Shown here in pieces: positions 1 to 11,745 of a stretch of 64,000 nt of DNA. The stretch's first letter is position 1. The number at the start of each line of letters is the position of its first letter. Below the pieces are notes generated by a model, which was given only the letters and a program-made list of their open reading frames with translations, was not told where the DNA came from and searched no databases. The stretch comes from Euptelea pleiosperma (Eukaryota; Streptophyta; Magnoliopsida; Ranunculales; Eupteleaceae), in the NCBI GenBank assembly GCA_035048495.1, contig CM068547.1:24373913-24437912 (forward strand). The letters are read 5' to 3'. The position numbers and the translations under genes are program-made.

Positions 1-621
1 ACATTAGATGGATGGATTTGATATCAACTACTATTAATCTTATGAAGCCGAATAAGATAAGGGATAAGAAAACTTCCCTGTTTTGTTATATAGATAGTGG
101 GTGGCTCGTGCCCGCAGCACTATCTGACAAAGCGTTTGGCAAAATTGGGTGTAAGTGGCTGAGATCGACCATCCATTTGGAGGATAAGATCTCAGCCACT
201 CTTTATTCAAACCGAAAAAGATGAGATAAATGATAAGACAATTTCTTTGTTTTGTTATATAGATGTTTCAGAGAAAAGAGAGAAGTTGTATTTTAAATTT
301 TTTTTTTTTCTTTTTCTTTTGTTTAAGGTAGGAGGGAACGATTGCAGCTATAAAATTAGAATCACTAAAATCTTCTCATTTGGTGATTCCTCAATCTTCA
401 TGAGAATCACGAAAATCTTCCCATTTAGTTATCCCTCAATCCTCACATGGATAACTACAAATCTTTTAGAAAGTCAAACCTTATCTTTCTCTTTCTGTAT
501 TAACTTTCAAGCTGCACAAAGATATATTCAAAAATATTCTTCTTTAGTGATATAAATAAACCAAATCCCACCAACAAAAGTGGTGTGAGATTTACAATCA
601 AATCTTTCTCAAAATCTCTTA
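1..621 (+). repeat. Copia-type LTR, 3' part
   Basis: This AT-rich stretch has no convincing gene. It ends directly before a primer-binding-site-like motif, so I read it as the right-hand part of an LTR whose left end lies outside the window. It contains short imperfect internal repeats, for example the related blocks near 355-400 and 400-440 built around TCTTC and CCTCAATC. The small open frames here have no recognisable domains. The retroelement reading is inference; the boundary at 621 is set by the PBS. Confidence 0.5.
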
Positions 622-633
622 TGGTATTAGAGC
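622..633 (+). other. Retrotransposon primer-binding site (tRNA-iMet type)
   Basis: TGGTATTAGAGC differs by one base from TGGTATCAGAGC, the sequence complementary to the 3' end of initiator tRNA-Met that plant Copia elements use to prime minus-strand DNA. It lies at the LTR/internal junction and sets the + orientation of this element. Confidence 0.65.
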
Positions 634-699
634 ACGAAAGAGACTCACGTCTAGCCTCAATGATGACAACATTTTCTTCATCTTCCTCATTTGTGCCCA

Positions 700-1060
700 A
701 TGCCTTCTCTAATGCAGATTGGGCTGGGTGCCCTAATGATTGTCGATCCACAAGCAGTTATTGTGTCTATTTTTGCCTAATTTTATTTCATAGAGTTCTC
801 ATAAACAAAAGACCGTTTCTCACTCCAGCACAGAGTCTGAGTATCGTGGTTGGGCAATAACCATGGCTAACATTAATTGGATTCAATCACTTTTCCAAGA
901 GCTTGGTATCCATCGTTCAACTCCCCTAATACTATGGTACAATAATTAGGGTGCAACCTATCTTACAAGTAATCTCATATTTCATTCCCACACCAAACAC
1001 ATTGAGATAGACTATCACTTTTTTCAAAAGCAAGGGGGCACAACTGAAATTCCCTTTTAA
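700..1060 (+). pseudogene. Copia RNase H fragment
   Basis: Two frames read through the C-terminal RNase H region of a Ty1/Copia polyprotein. The first has ADWAGCPNDCRSTSSYC (from about 712). After a frameshift near 780 the second has SSTESEYRG, the WY-N-N substrate region, GATYLTSN and HTKHIEIDYHF (to about 1050). An in-frame stop falls within the WYNN region. RNase H lies only about 80 bases after the PBS, so gag, protease, integrase and most of the reverse transcriptase have been deleted. The element cannot move by itself. Confidence 0.85.
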
Positions 1061-1071
1061 TTACCACGATA

Positions 1072-2640
1072 TGTCCTAGAGGGGGGTGAATAGGACAATT
1101 TATAATTTCTTTGCGGATTATATATAGATTTAAATTTAATGATCACACAAGGCGGAAAAGGATTAAACAATCAAAATACTAATCATCCACAGAACATAGA
1201 TATGGGTAAATCTGAGAAAAAATATGCAAACATTCATAATCACACGAGACACAAATTTATAATGGTTTAACAACTCCGCACCTACGTCCACTTTTCAATA
1301 CTCAATATGAGTAATATTATATTATTTTAATAATGGATTACAACATAGCCAATTAAAATAAATAATCAAACAACTAAGATAATACTTAGTCTTAATTTAA
1401 CGAGAATCGCTTCTCGCTCACCTAGAGAGTCAGCCTAGGCCAATAGTCTTTTAGAGAAGCACTATTCTCACGTATCTACAATCTTCAACTCAATTTATAC
1501 GAGAATCATTTCTCGCTCACCTAGAGAGTCAGACTAGGCCCGTAGTATTCTAGAGAAACCGATTTCTCAAAGATTCCACCATCCCCAACTTAATTCAATG
1601 AGTAAATACTCATTCACCAATCTCAAATATCTAGGTTTAATAAATTTAAATTCAATCTAAAAGGTTTGTTCATAAAGACACTTACCTTTTGATGAATTCA
1701 ATAAAATGGAGAATCTTTAGATAAGAATTAGTCACAGAGACACTCCGTCAAGATAATCCTCTTCTAGAAAGAAGATGATTGCGGGAATCAACACGCTTTT
1801 TAATCTCTTAAACAATTAGAGTTTCCACAAAATATATACTAGATTTGCTCAGGTGAAGCACTCTCAAATTCCAAATCTCTAGACTTAAGTAATGTTAATC
1901 AAAGAATGAGAATCAAAGAGATAGCTTGATTGATATTCTCTTCATTGATGGTTTAGACTCTATTATATCAGGCTATACCTAAACAAGAGAAACGGATCTA
2001 AAAGAGCCATTTGAATGACTTAAGTGCACCAAAATTCGTGCAAGAGATATAGTCAAAATGAGATTGAAATAGGTGGGGTCGACTGCACATATTGATCGGT
2101 TGACCGCACTCCGGTCGGCTGCACAATATGGTCTGTCGGTCGCTCAAGTCAAAACGAGAATTCTATTACTGTCAGGTTCAGTCGACCACACCTTTTGACC
2201 GGTCGACCGGTTAGAGTCAGAAGACTCTAGTCGACCGCTCTACTGAGCCCTTCACCAATTACGCCAAATTTCACAAAAACCATCTTATATGCAAAGGATA
2301 GTCCTCCAAACAATAAGTATATGTTCAAGGAACATCTAGGGTCAAGTAGATCCGTTGGCTATGCGCGATGTACACTTAGATGTACGCAAGAAACAATAAC
2401 ACGAGATTCTAATAGCTGAAAATTCGTTGAGTGAGAACGTATGTTGAATATGTGTTTCAAATATTTGCTTTGAACTTGACACTATCTTCAGTTGAGCTTT
2501 AACACTTGGATTGATTTTCTTCGGCCTTTATTCTTCTTCGATTTGTTGATGAAGTCCGCTTGATCTTTGATACTTCAGTCTTTAGAAAACTTCTACTTAA
2601 CGATAATTTATAAAAGAACTAAAAGTTCCTAGAATTGACA
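1072..2640 (-). repeat. LTR of a SIRE-like Copia element (reverse orientation)
   Basis: The stretch begins TGTCCTAGAGGGGGG and ends TTGACA, so it is bounded by TG...CA. The reverse complement of the left end, the CACCCCCCTCTAGGACA pattern, is a typical 3' LTR end of SIRE/Maximus-like Copia elements. It continues at 2641 into a pyrimidine-rich tract, which is a polypurine tract on the minus strand. The interior has no gene. Around 2085-2240 it contains repeated GGTCGACCGG-like and GTCGAC motifs. Confidence 0.65.
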
Positions 2641-3363
2641 ACCAAGACTTTTCAATCTCTCTTTTTGTCAATGTCAAGACAAAACAAATAACTACCAAAT
2701 TATATTACCATTGTTGTCCAATAAAAAACAGATAAGCAAAGCTCCCCTTGAGTACAAAACCCTCCCAACAATAAATGATATAGAAGAATCAAAAGAAAAT
2801 GGAGCAATACAGTATCTCACGATTTGTACCAAAATTCATGTAACAACCTGTTACTACAAAATAATCAACTTGACAAAATAATCTTTGACAAAAATTTCTC
2901 ATTAGTACATTAGTCCAATAATATAAAAAATGTCTTCTCAGTACATTAGTCCAATAAAACCAAAAGATAGTAAGAATCACAGATTTTATAAATTTTATGG
3001 CAAGTAGATCAACAAAAATAACAAGTCTATAAAATTCAACAAATCTTTCTAATATACCACATACTAAAAATATAATTGACTTCTCCTCCTTTTTGTCATA
3101 CATTGACAAAGAGAAGAATCTAAAACATGATATGATAAAAAATATTAACAATAAAGAAATATATCATTATCATAAATCCACCACAAATATATCAAACAAA
3201 ATACCATCTATATATATATATATATATATATATAAGTGTTGACCATCAAAACCAACATGTCCAAATATTCAAGGTCACAAGTGCTGACCATCACAAAATA
3301 TCAAAGTATCGAGGTATCAAATAGTATAGACCAATAGTATCAAATAATACATCCCAAATAATA
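2641..3363 (-). mobile_element. 3' internal region of the reverse LTR element
   Basis: This AT-rich noncoding stretch follows the LTR. On the minus strand it carries purine-rich tracts next to GACATTGACAAAAAG and CAATGTATGACAAAAAGGAG. Such motifs are common between the pol stop and the 3' LTR of SIRE-type elements. No protein domain is visible in its small open frames. The element seems to be cut off near 3363. Confidence 0.5.
3209..3236. repeat. (TA)n microsatellite
   Basis: An uninterrupted run of about 14 TA units within retroelement-derived sequence. Confidence 0.95.
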
Positions 3364-3379
3364 GAGTTTTTATATCAAT

Positions 3380-4260
3380 ATGCACTCTGTTCAGTGTGAT
3401 GATCCGAGACAGTTATCATTTCAGACTTATGTCTCTGAGGTTCATATGACGATTACTCGTGATTTGATCTCTACTATTCTTGAGATTCCTCGTCATACTG
3501 CTAGTGTTGAGTATCTTCCGAGTACTAGGGAGGTGACCACGTCTCGGGTCACCTTGACATAGACTCTATGGGGTAGAATTTTTGATTGGGTGTCTGATAT
3601 TCCTCTTTTTAGTCTTCTTCCTGAGTATCATTTGTTGCATATAGTCTGTGGATACAACATTGATCCACCTGGTCATGGAGCCCAGGTGAACATTGATAGA
3701 TTGCAGCTTCTGTATCACCTTGGTACTGGGTTCAGCATTGACATTCCTAGATTCATGTTTTGAGTCATTGCTCGTACCGGTAAGCATTTGGTGAACCATC
3801 CGTTTCTTTCCTTTTCTTATATCATCATCTAATGAGTGCTATTCTTCTTCATCTGGATGTACCTATTCCTGATTCCATACCTATTGCTAGACCTATGGGA
3901 TCCATTGGTCACTCTACTATTCGTAAGAGCTCATCCCATGTTAGGAGAATCGTAAGGAGACAGCAGGAGCCCCCCCAGTGATGACAGCATTGATGATCTC
4001 TTGGCCAATGATGGCGCTCCTCCAGAGCATATTTTTGGAGATCAACTTGCTGATGCAGATATGCGATCACCTGCTACATTAGAAACTCTTGATCATCGGA
4101 TGGATGTATTTGATCAAAGACTTGGCGCCTATGAGGAGAGGACCTCACAACATTTACGGCGTATTGAGGACCAATAGGACTCCGGGTTTGAGAGGATGAC
4201 TAGTACTTTGACCAGTATACAGAGCTATATGGGGCATCAGTTTTCTCTGATGGGATTTGG
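3380..4260 (+). pseudogene. Decayed retroelement gag-like ORF
   Basis: Several + frames, broken by stops near 3560, 3764 and 3832 and by frameshifts, read as one degraded protein. It has LSFQTYVSEVHMTITRDLI, then EIPRHTASVEY, and further on RMDVFDQRLGAYEERTSQH followed by FERMTSTLTSIQSYM. The N-terminal part followed by a heptad-like helical tail resembles the plant transposon proteins found at the gag position of some LTR elements. I do not recognise a named family with certainty. It ends where L1-type sequence begins, around 4260. Confidence 0.45.
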
Positions 4261-4935
4261 TAGGAGACCTCCCTTCCCAGAGTCCGATCATCATCATGGA
4301 GCATCAATTCTTCCGCAGAAAAAAGGAAAGTTACCAAAACCTTTCAATTTTCTCTCTATGTGGGCTAGGGAATCTGAATGCCATAACATTATCCATGAAA
4401 CTTGCTCCCCTCCTCCTTTTGGCCCACCCTTAGCTTCTGTTATTCACAAAAACAACACCACCAAATCCAAATTGAAAATAGAACTGGCCTAAGATGGACA
4501 ATATACATAATAAAGTGAAGAGTTTGAAAATGAACTTCAAGCCACCCAATGCAAACCTATGGATCCGATTGTGAACAAGTCTGAAGAGGCACTTTCGGAA
4601 CAATTCAATCAGGCTCTTCTACAAGAAGAATCCCTTTGGAGGGAGAAATCTAGGGTCCTCTAGATAAAAGAGGGAGATCGGAATACAAAATTCTTCCCCC
4701 TCTCAACGATTCGTCAGAAAAATAAGATCGAGCATATTAAAGATTCCAATGGCAATTGGCAATCTTCCCGAGTTACTGTGGGGAGAGCATTCTCTGATTT
4801 TTTTCTCCTCCATTTTTAACCCAGATAACCGTGATTTCTTATCCTCTTTGGTCAGGTCACGAGTCACCATAGAGGGTAATCTAATGCTTATTGCTATACC
4901 TTCTCTAGAAGAAATCAAAGACGCAGTGTTTAGTT
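4260..4935 (+). pseudogene. L1-type LINE, endonuclease end and RT linker (first part)
   Basis: The + frames contain KPFNFLSMWA, typical of the end of the L1 endonuclease domain. The linker before reverse transcriptase follows, with LLQEESLWREKSR, then IKEGDRNTKFF and IRQKNKIEHIKDSNGNWQS. The segment stops at EEIKDAVFS, just before the conserved NKTPGPDG block, because a solo LTR is inserted there. Reading resumes after 6450. Stops and frameshifts make it non-functional. The 5' end of the LINE is not identifiable. Confidence 0.8.
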
Positions 4936-6450
4936 TGTAAAGAATAAATTCATATTCTAGTTTTGGAAAAGATTTCTTGTGACATAAACATTCTTGTAAC
5001 CGTTTCTATGAGCACCAGTGTAGCTTTGAAGATGTCGTGGTACGTATAATTTGCCGACTACGTGAAGATTAAAAGATAAAGATTGCAGGAATCAGACGAT
5101 TGACGACATGAGTCATCTGAGGAACTGCGACTTGTCCGTTAAAGATCGTGTCCATTCGCACAAGAAGGTAAGTGACCTAGTGGCCATAGGAAAAGATTTT
5201 TAATAGAAAAAAGTATAATGGTCGCACCTAGTCACATGACAGATCCAGGTCAATGTGCAAGAGAAGTAAAAGATTGACTAAGGGAAGTCCAATCGATTGG
5301 AGGTTACTCTACAATCGATTGGACGATTGGACTGTGAGAACCAATCTATTGGACCCTACGGGACAGCACACTCCCAATGTGCAATCGATTAAAGTTTACT
5401 CTACAATCGATTGGAAAAGTTTGATCGATTGGACCATCCGGGACAACTTTCAAAGTATACAATCGATTGGACCATGAGTAGAATTGATTGGACTAAAATT
5501 CGATTGATTTGACCAAGTGTACAATTGATTGGACTTCGCAAAAATTGTGAAATTTCAGATCCAGTTTTTGTGGTCCCACTTTTCCATTACTTGCACGACC
5601 CTGGGCTTCTAAATTCTTATAAATAGAGCTCTTCTTAGGCTTTATTATATATACACTGACAGACAACAAGAGTAAGTTTCTAAAGAAGAGTTGTCCATTA
5701 CGAAGAGGAAAAGACCTAGTTTCCATTGTGAGCTTTTCTCTTCTCATTAGATCAAAGCTTAGTAATTGATCTCCACTCTGAATAGGTTTTCTATTTAGAA
5801 TCCTAACCTAGTAAGTTAGAGAGTACCAGTGCATCGTAACAACTATTTGAACGACTTTGAGGTTCAGGATGTACTGAATCCTTCACTTGCGGTAATGAGC
5901 GTGGCGTGAGAATTAAGATCGAGGTGTATTGATCGACGATAGGTTTGGGGTGTACCAAACTAAACAAGCGATAAAGGCTTCGTGATTGGGAAGGCATACT
6001 TGTGACTAGTAGCGTGGAGCCAGAGGACGTGGATGCGTTGGCAGTTGACCTTGATTAAGGTTGGATATTGTATTTTGCAACGGTGCTGCATAGGTAACTT
6101 CCGTAACTCATAACTTCTCAGTTATAATACTTTTCATCTGGACGTAGTCCCGTGGTTTTCCTTAGTTAAGGTTTTCACGTAAAAACTCGCATGTGTTGTG
6201 TGTTGATTGTTTGTCTTCCGCATCTTATTTAGATTGTTACAAATGAAACAGAGAAAATATATCATGAAGATATATTCGATCTACCTTAGTTGTGATAATC
6301 ACATTATGATCAATCAACTATTTTATACTGTGGCATGCAATTTTATTTCCCCAACCAAGACCGGGAAATTGTGTTAGGTTAAAGAGAATTTTAATACTCA
6401 ATCAACCCCCCTTTTAGGTATTCTGAATAAAGAGAACAGATTGAATTTCA
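4936..6450. mobile_element. Solo LTR inserted in the LINE
   Basis: A 1515-bp TG...CA unit splits the LINE codons between the AVFS and GPNKTP blocks. Flanking bases are TAGTT (4931-4935) and TAGTA (6451-6455), a 5-bp target duplication with one mismatch. There is no internal coding region, so this is a solo LTR left by recombination. Near the right end is the ATCAACCCCCCTTTTAGG-type motif common in SIRE-like Copia LTRs (about 6400-6420). A second copy of the left 145 bp occurs at 62574-62718. The small ORFs here show no domains. Confidence 0.8.
5288..5535. repeat. Cluster of AATCGATTGGAC motifs in the solo LTR
   Basis: About ten irregularly spaced copies of a motif close to CCAATCGATTGGAC occur within 250 bp. 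The core CCAATCGATTGG is a perfect palindrome in the first copy (5289-5300). Spacing is uneven (about 20-60 bp), so this is a motif cluster and not a simple tandem repeat. Confidence 0.85.
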
Positions 6451-9016
6451 TAGTATTGGGCCGAATAAGACCCCAAGGCCAGATGGATTCATGGCCTTTT
6501 TTATCAAAAGTTTTGGGAGGAAGTTAAGCCTGATATTTGTCATATGGTCCTTGAATTCTTTACCCATAATCACTCATTGGGTCCTATCAACCATACGAAC
6601 ATTGCTCTCATCCCTAAATAAAAATCTCCGGATGCAATATCTCATTTTAGACCCATTAGCTTGTGTAATGTGACACACAAAATCATTTCTAAAATCCTTG
6701 CTAGGAGACTCAAAAGCATTATTTCTGACAACACCATTTTGGCCCAAGAGCTGTTGCATCATCTTAAGAGGAAAAGGGCAAACAAGGTCTGATGGCCATC
6801 AAGCTTGATTTAACCAAGGCTTATGATCGCATCGAATGGTCCTTTTATAATACCATGGCTTCTCTGGGATTTAGTAACATTTGGATAAAATGGATTCCAC
6901 TCTGTATATCTACACTATCCTTTTCTATCCTTCTCAACGGATTTCCATTCAGGTTCTTTCGGTCTTCTCGGGGATTTTGGCAAGGGGATCCCCTTTCTCC
7001 ATTCGTGTTCCTCTTATGTATGAAAGTTATTTATCTTAGTATTGCTCAAGAAGAACAACTCAATCACCTTCATGGTACAATAGTTGCCAAGTCTTGCCCA
7101 GCGATTTCTCATCTATTCTTTGCCAATGATTGTTTCATTTTTTGCTGGGCTAATCTGATTGAAGCCCATATGAACAAGGATGTGTTGGATACCTTTTGCA
7201 CTCTCTCTGGTCAACAAATCAATTTTGATAAATCCGTAATGTTGTTCAGCCCTCAACTTCACCGGCGAAAAAAAGCTCTATCTTTTATTTTGGGTATCAA
7301 AAATATGACAATTAAATAACAATATCTTGGAACTCCATTATTTATTGGGTGGTCAAAGAAGGTAGCCTTTAACCATGTCTTTAATCGTCTCGACAAGGCT
7401 ATCGTTGGGTGGAAAGAATGCACTTTTTCATTGGCTGGCAAAGCTACTCTCATCAAAAGTGTTGCCTTGGTTATCCCCATATATCTGGTGTTGTCCTTTT
7501 TACTCTCCAAAACAGTTTGTAGTAACCTGGATTTCTTGATCAACCAATTTTGGTGGAATGGTGGAGCCACTTCTCGATCTATGCACCTCGCTAGTTGGGC
7601 ATCTATTTGTCTGCCAATGGCTTAGGGTGGGCTATGATTCTGTAAATTCCACAATTCTAACCTTGCACTCCTTTCAAAAAATATTTGGCATATTTTATCA
7701 GAGCCCTCCACCCTTCTAGCCCAAACATTAAAAGGGAAACACTTCCCAAATTCATTCATTTTAGAGGTGGTCCAAAAACCCGATGACCCTTGGGTTTGGA
7801 AGAGCTTTTTGAAAGCCCATGAAGTTTTCAAACCTTATTTCCTCAAAATCATTGGCAGTGGCAGGATACTGACATTTGGAGTGATTCTTGGCTGCTTGAC
7901 TGCCAGGCACATCTTTTCCACCTATTCGGCCCCTGGATTGCTCTTTCACTAAGGTGGTTGATCTTATTTCATCGAATCGATCATGGAATGGGCCCCTCAT
8001 CCAACAGTTATTCTCTCAGGTCAAAGGTGCAGCAATAATAAATATCAATTTAAGCTCTCGAATTTTCTCGGATAAATGGTCGTGGGCTTTAGACTGACAA
8101 GGCATATTCTCTACTAAATCTGCTTACGACATTCTCCCCTCTCTGATCGTAAATTTCAACTCTATGGACCTTTCCCCCTCTCACTGGAAGGCTATGTGGA
8201 AAATCATAGCACATTTTCAATGTCTTATGTTCATTTGGAAACTTTTTCGAAGCATTCTTCCCACCAAAGCTAACATCCATTCCCGAATTTCGTCCTTTGA
8301 CCCATCTTTCTCTAGATGTGGTAATTCTCTAGAGATAGCTACCCATGGCCTCCTTCATTGCCCACAGATCTCACGATTGTGGTTTGCTTCTCCTTTGGCT
8401 ATTCATACTTCGGCTATGACTGACTCTATGGCCCAAGATTGGCTAAGCAATTTCCTTCATCTCAGTCATAGTACTTTGGAGGAGGACACTTCCCATGCTG
8501 CTTATTGTTGTATCCTTCTATGGCGGATATGGCTCTTTCAAAATGACAATATTTTCTCTCAGTCTAAAGCCAATCCCTTGGATATACTCCGTTATGTCCA
8601 TACTTATGTTCTTCCCACTGACTTTTGTGGCTCCAACACAACTCAACTTTCATTGCAATGGAGCCATCCACCTCTGGGCTGAGTAAAAATCAACTCGGAT
8701 GGGTCTTGGGATGATCAGACACATTTGGTGGGCTGGGATTTATTATTTGGAATCCTGACAAATCATTTCTTTTAGGAGGTGGTCATCCAAAAAAAGCATT
8801 GTCTGCGGAAGAAGACGAAACAAAGACGATAAAATGGGGTCTCTAGATGGCGGAGGAGGCACGATACTCTAAAGTGATTATGGAATCTGATGCCGTTTTT
8901 TTGGTTGAACACTTAGCCTTGCAGAACTCAAATTTAGGATGGCACACTTCTGCTCTCGTTGTGGACATCCTCTCTATTGCTGCTCGTTTTTCAGAAGTTC
9001 GATTTGTTTTTTGTTA
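6451..9016 (+). pseudogene. L1-type LINE: reverse transcriptase, zf-RVT, RNase H (second part)
   Basis: The LINE resumes with GPNKTPRPDGFMAFF. It continues through IALIP, then KLDLTKAYDRIEWSF (6798 on), GFWQGDPLSPF, a degraded catalytic box reading FANDC where YADD-like residues are expected, and a YLGTPLF-type thumb. The zinc-binding region follows (LPTKANIHSR, near 8260-8340, with THGLLHCPQISRLW). The RNase H domain starts at KINSDGSWDD (8687) and runs to EVRFVFC (9014). There the MULE interrupts it. Several stops and frameshifts show it is dead. The remaining RNase H codons lie after 23033. Confidence 0.9.
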
Positions 9017-9065
9017 GGGTGTCGTTAATTGCACACACCGTTTTTTGAGTTACACCCACAACTTA
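9017..9065 (+). repeat. MULE left terminal inverted repeat
   Basis: About 49 bp matches the reverse complement of 22984-23032 with a few mismatches. Shared blocks are CGTTAATTGCACACAC and GTTACACCCACAACTTA. Confidence 0.85.
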
Positions 9066-9960
9066 ACTCAAAATGTTAAGTCGGAGGCGTCATTACCCAC
9101 ACCCACCCACAAAAAAAGAGACACGAAGGAGGAAAACGTATGAGGGAAACGAATGAGAAACGGAATGGAGGGGAAAGGAAGGAGAAACGGAGGGGAAACG
9201 AAGGAGAAATGGAAGAGACACAGCCATTCAACGCTGCATCTCCTCGTGTGTTCTTAATCCCTCTCTTCCGAGAAGAACGTGTTAACTAGGCTCCATTTCC
9301 TTCTTCTCTTACAAATGAACCATGGAGGTAAGTACTCAATATTTTTTAACGATTTGATTTTGTCAAAGATAATTATAAGATTTGATTTGATTTTTTTCAA
9401 AGATGATTATTTTATGGGGTTGAAAACTAGGGTTTAGGTTCAAATAAGTTGATTGAAATGAATTGTTGATTTTGTTTTGAAATGAGTTAGGTTTTTTTGT
9501 TCAAACATAAGAATTTTATATTTAATAAGTAGTTGGATTATTGAAATGATTTAGTTTCATTTAGTTCACCATACAAGGTATATTAATTCATTACTAAATT
9601 GAAAATTGTAGGAAACTGCAAGTAATGAAGCTGCAAATGATATACATCAAGTATATATCATACAAGAAATAATCGAAATTGTAAGAAAAGATTTTATATA
9701 TATGGTTTGTTGTTTTGTTAATTAAAATAAAAATATGATTATTGTCTTTCATAATAGGAACCTATATCATTTGAGGTCCCAACATCGTCCGAGGCTGAAA
9801 ATTGAAGCCTTGTTGAAAATCAATTGTTGAAGTAACGGATTATACAGATACCTTTACCACGGGGGAGGTGTGTACATTAACATTACAAATGAGATGTTAT
9901 CATTATTTGTTCCTTTATTTAGTAATTGAACAAATGAGAATGAGATGTATTTGTGAATTA
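9066..9960 (+). pseudogene. MULE 5' leader and first small exons of the transposase gene
   Basis: A purine-rich stretch (9110-9220, repeats of GAGAAACGGAGGGGAAACG type) precedes a possible start ATG at 9322 (ATG GAG then GTAAG). Later acceptor-preceded segments at about 9612 (ETASNEAAND...) and 9759 (EPISFEVPTSSEAEN) read as small exons in the same frame, but the second runs into a TGA. The intron pattern is plausible; the gene is broken. Apart from these segments the region is noncoding. Confidence 0.45.
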
Positions 9961-9968
9961 TTTTGCAG

Positions 9969-11745
9969 GTCTTTTACAGTCGCGACGAACTAATAAAAGG
10001 GGTTCAAGACATTGGTAAATCAGTTGGAATTGTTGTTGTACTCTCAAGATCAGATAATCAGAAGGATAAATCCCCACGAATTTTCTTCAGTTGTGAGAGG
10101 GGTGGAAGAAGTAGGTCATCAAATGATTCAAACAAAGGGGTGGGGAATAAGAAGAGTAGATGGACAGGAACTAAACGATGTGGATGTCCTTTTTTCCTAA
10201 AAGGTGTTAAGTTGCCCTTAGATGACCAGTGGGTGGTTTAAGTGGTTTGTGGTACCCACAACCATCCAATTTCAAATCATTTTGAAAGTCATTATTTTAC
10301 TGGGAGACTCAATGCAGAGGAGAAGCAGCTTATGACCAAAATGACGAAAGCAAGTCTGAAGCCAAAAGAAGTACCGAGAGCCATAAAGGTGAGGGATGCA
10401 AAAAATGCATTTACTATGTCGACAATTTATAATGCCTGATCATTGATGAGCAAGAGGGAGAATGGAGATAAAACAGATATGCAAATTTTAATGAAGATGT
10501 TGGTTGACTATGGATATGTAAAATCGCATAGGACTATTGAGGGTTCTACTAGGGTTTGTGATTTGTGTTGGGCTCACCCAGAGTCCCTTCAACTGAGCAA
10601 GTGTTTTCCTGACATATTTTTCATGGATTGCATGTATAAAACTAATAGATTTGGGTTACCACTGTTGAAGATTATAGGGGTGACGTCTTGTGAGAAGACA
10701 TTATGTAGCATTTGTCTTTATGGAAACCGAACAAGAAGAGAATTATGTTTGGGCACTAGAGTGTTCGAAGTCGATTCTTCAAAACTATTCACTTCCATCA
10801 GTTATTGTCACAGATAGGGATCTGAGTCTCATGAATGAAATCAAGAAGGTGTTTCCAAAAGCCCAAAACTTCATTTGCCGTTTCCACATATCTAGGAATG
10901 TGTTGTCCAAGTGCAAAGGGATGTTTAAAATAGGTGCAGAGTGGAAGAAATTCTTAACATCGTGGAATGAGTTGGTGTTATCTTCTACTCAGGTGAAGTA
11001 CGATGATTGCCTAGCTACCTTTGAGACAGATTTTACAAAAATACATTCACGTGCCCTACTTTATGTGAAGAAAACTTGGTTGATGCCCCATAGAGACCAT
11101 TTTGTAGTGACATGGACAGATCAATATTTGCACTTTGGGCATTCTACAACAAATGGAGTAGAAAGTGCACATGCCAAGTTAAAGAGACAACTCGGGACGT
11201 CTCAGGCTTCAATTACTACTGCATCATTTAAGAAGAGCCTTCATATAGTTAAGCATGAATTCGAGGGTGCATTGTTTAAGAATCTAAGGGGTTTCAGCTC
11301 TATTGCTGCACTCTACCTCATCCTTGAAGAGATGAAACGTGTTGAGGCGATTGGTATAGATACAAGTGCGTGTGGACGTGTCATTCATTGGATGCACGGT
11401 CTTCCTTGTGGGTGTGAGCTTTCAGGTTATATACGCGAGGGCAGTTGTATTCCCATATCGTCTATTTATCAACACTGGAAGAAACTATCCAATGTGCCTA
11501 CTTGTACATCAAAACTTGTAGAGCATGATCGTTTCCCTGATGTACTCATGTTCATGAAACATTTTGATGAGCAGGGTGACGATGTAAAATTGAACCTGAA
11601 GAGAAAGTTGAGGGAGCTGTTTAAGCTAGAGACGACTTCATTAGATGATCCAAAAGTGAAGAAGAGTAACAGGGGCAGGCTTCGTGCGGCAGCAAGTAAA
11701 AGAACACAAGATGTGGTCAACAAAAAGAAAACTTTTAGAGTTTGA
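9969..11745 (+). pseudogene. MULE transposase, FAR1/MUDR type (broken)
   Basis: The domains run in order. First is a FAR1-type (WRKY-GCM1-like) zinc-binding region with FFSCERGG, KRCGCPFFLKG and GTHNHPI (10080-10270). Next is the MULE DDE domain with FMDCMYKTNRFGLPLLKIIG (first Asp, 10620 on), VIVTDRDLSLMNEI (second Asp, 10803 on) and HSTTNGVESAHAKLKRQ (Glu, 11140 on). Last comes a degraded SWIM-type cysteine/histidine region with LPCGCELSGYI (11400 on). Stops near 10239 and 10437 and a frameshift near 10700 split the reading frame. It is homologous to transposases that gave rise to plant FAR1/FHY3 factors. Transposition by this copy is not possible. Confidence 0.88.
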
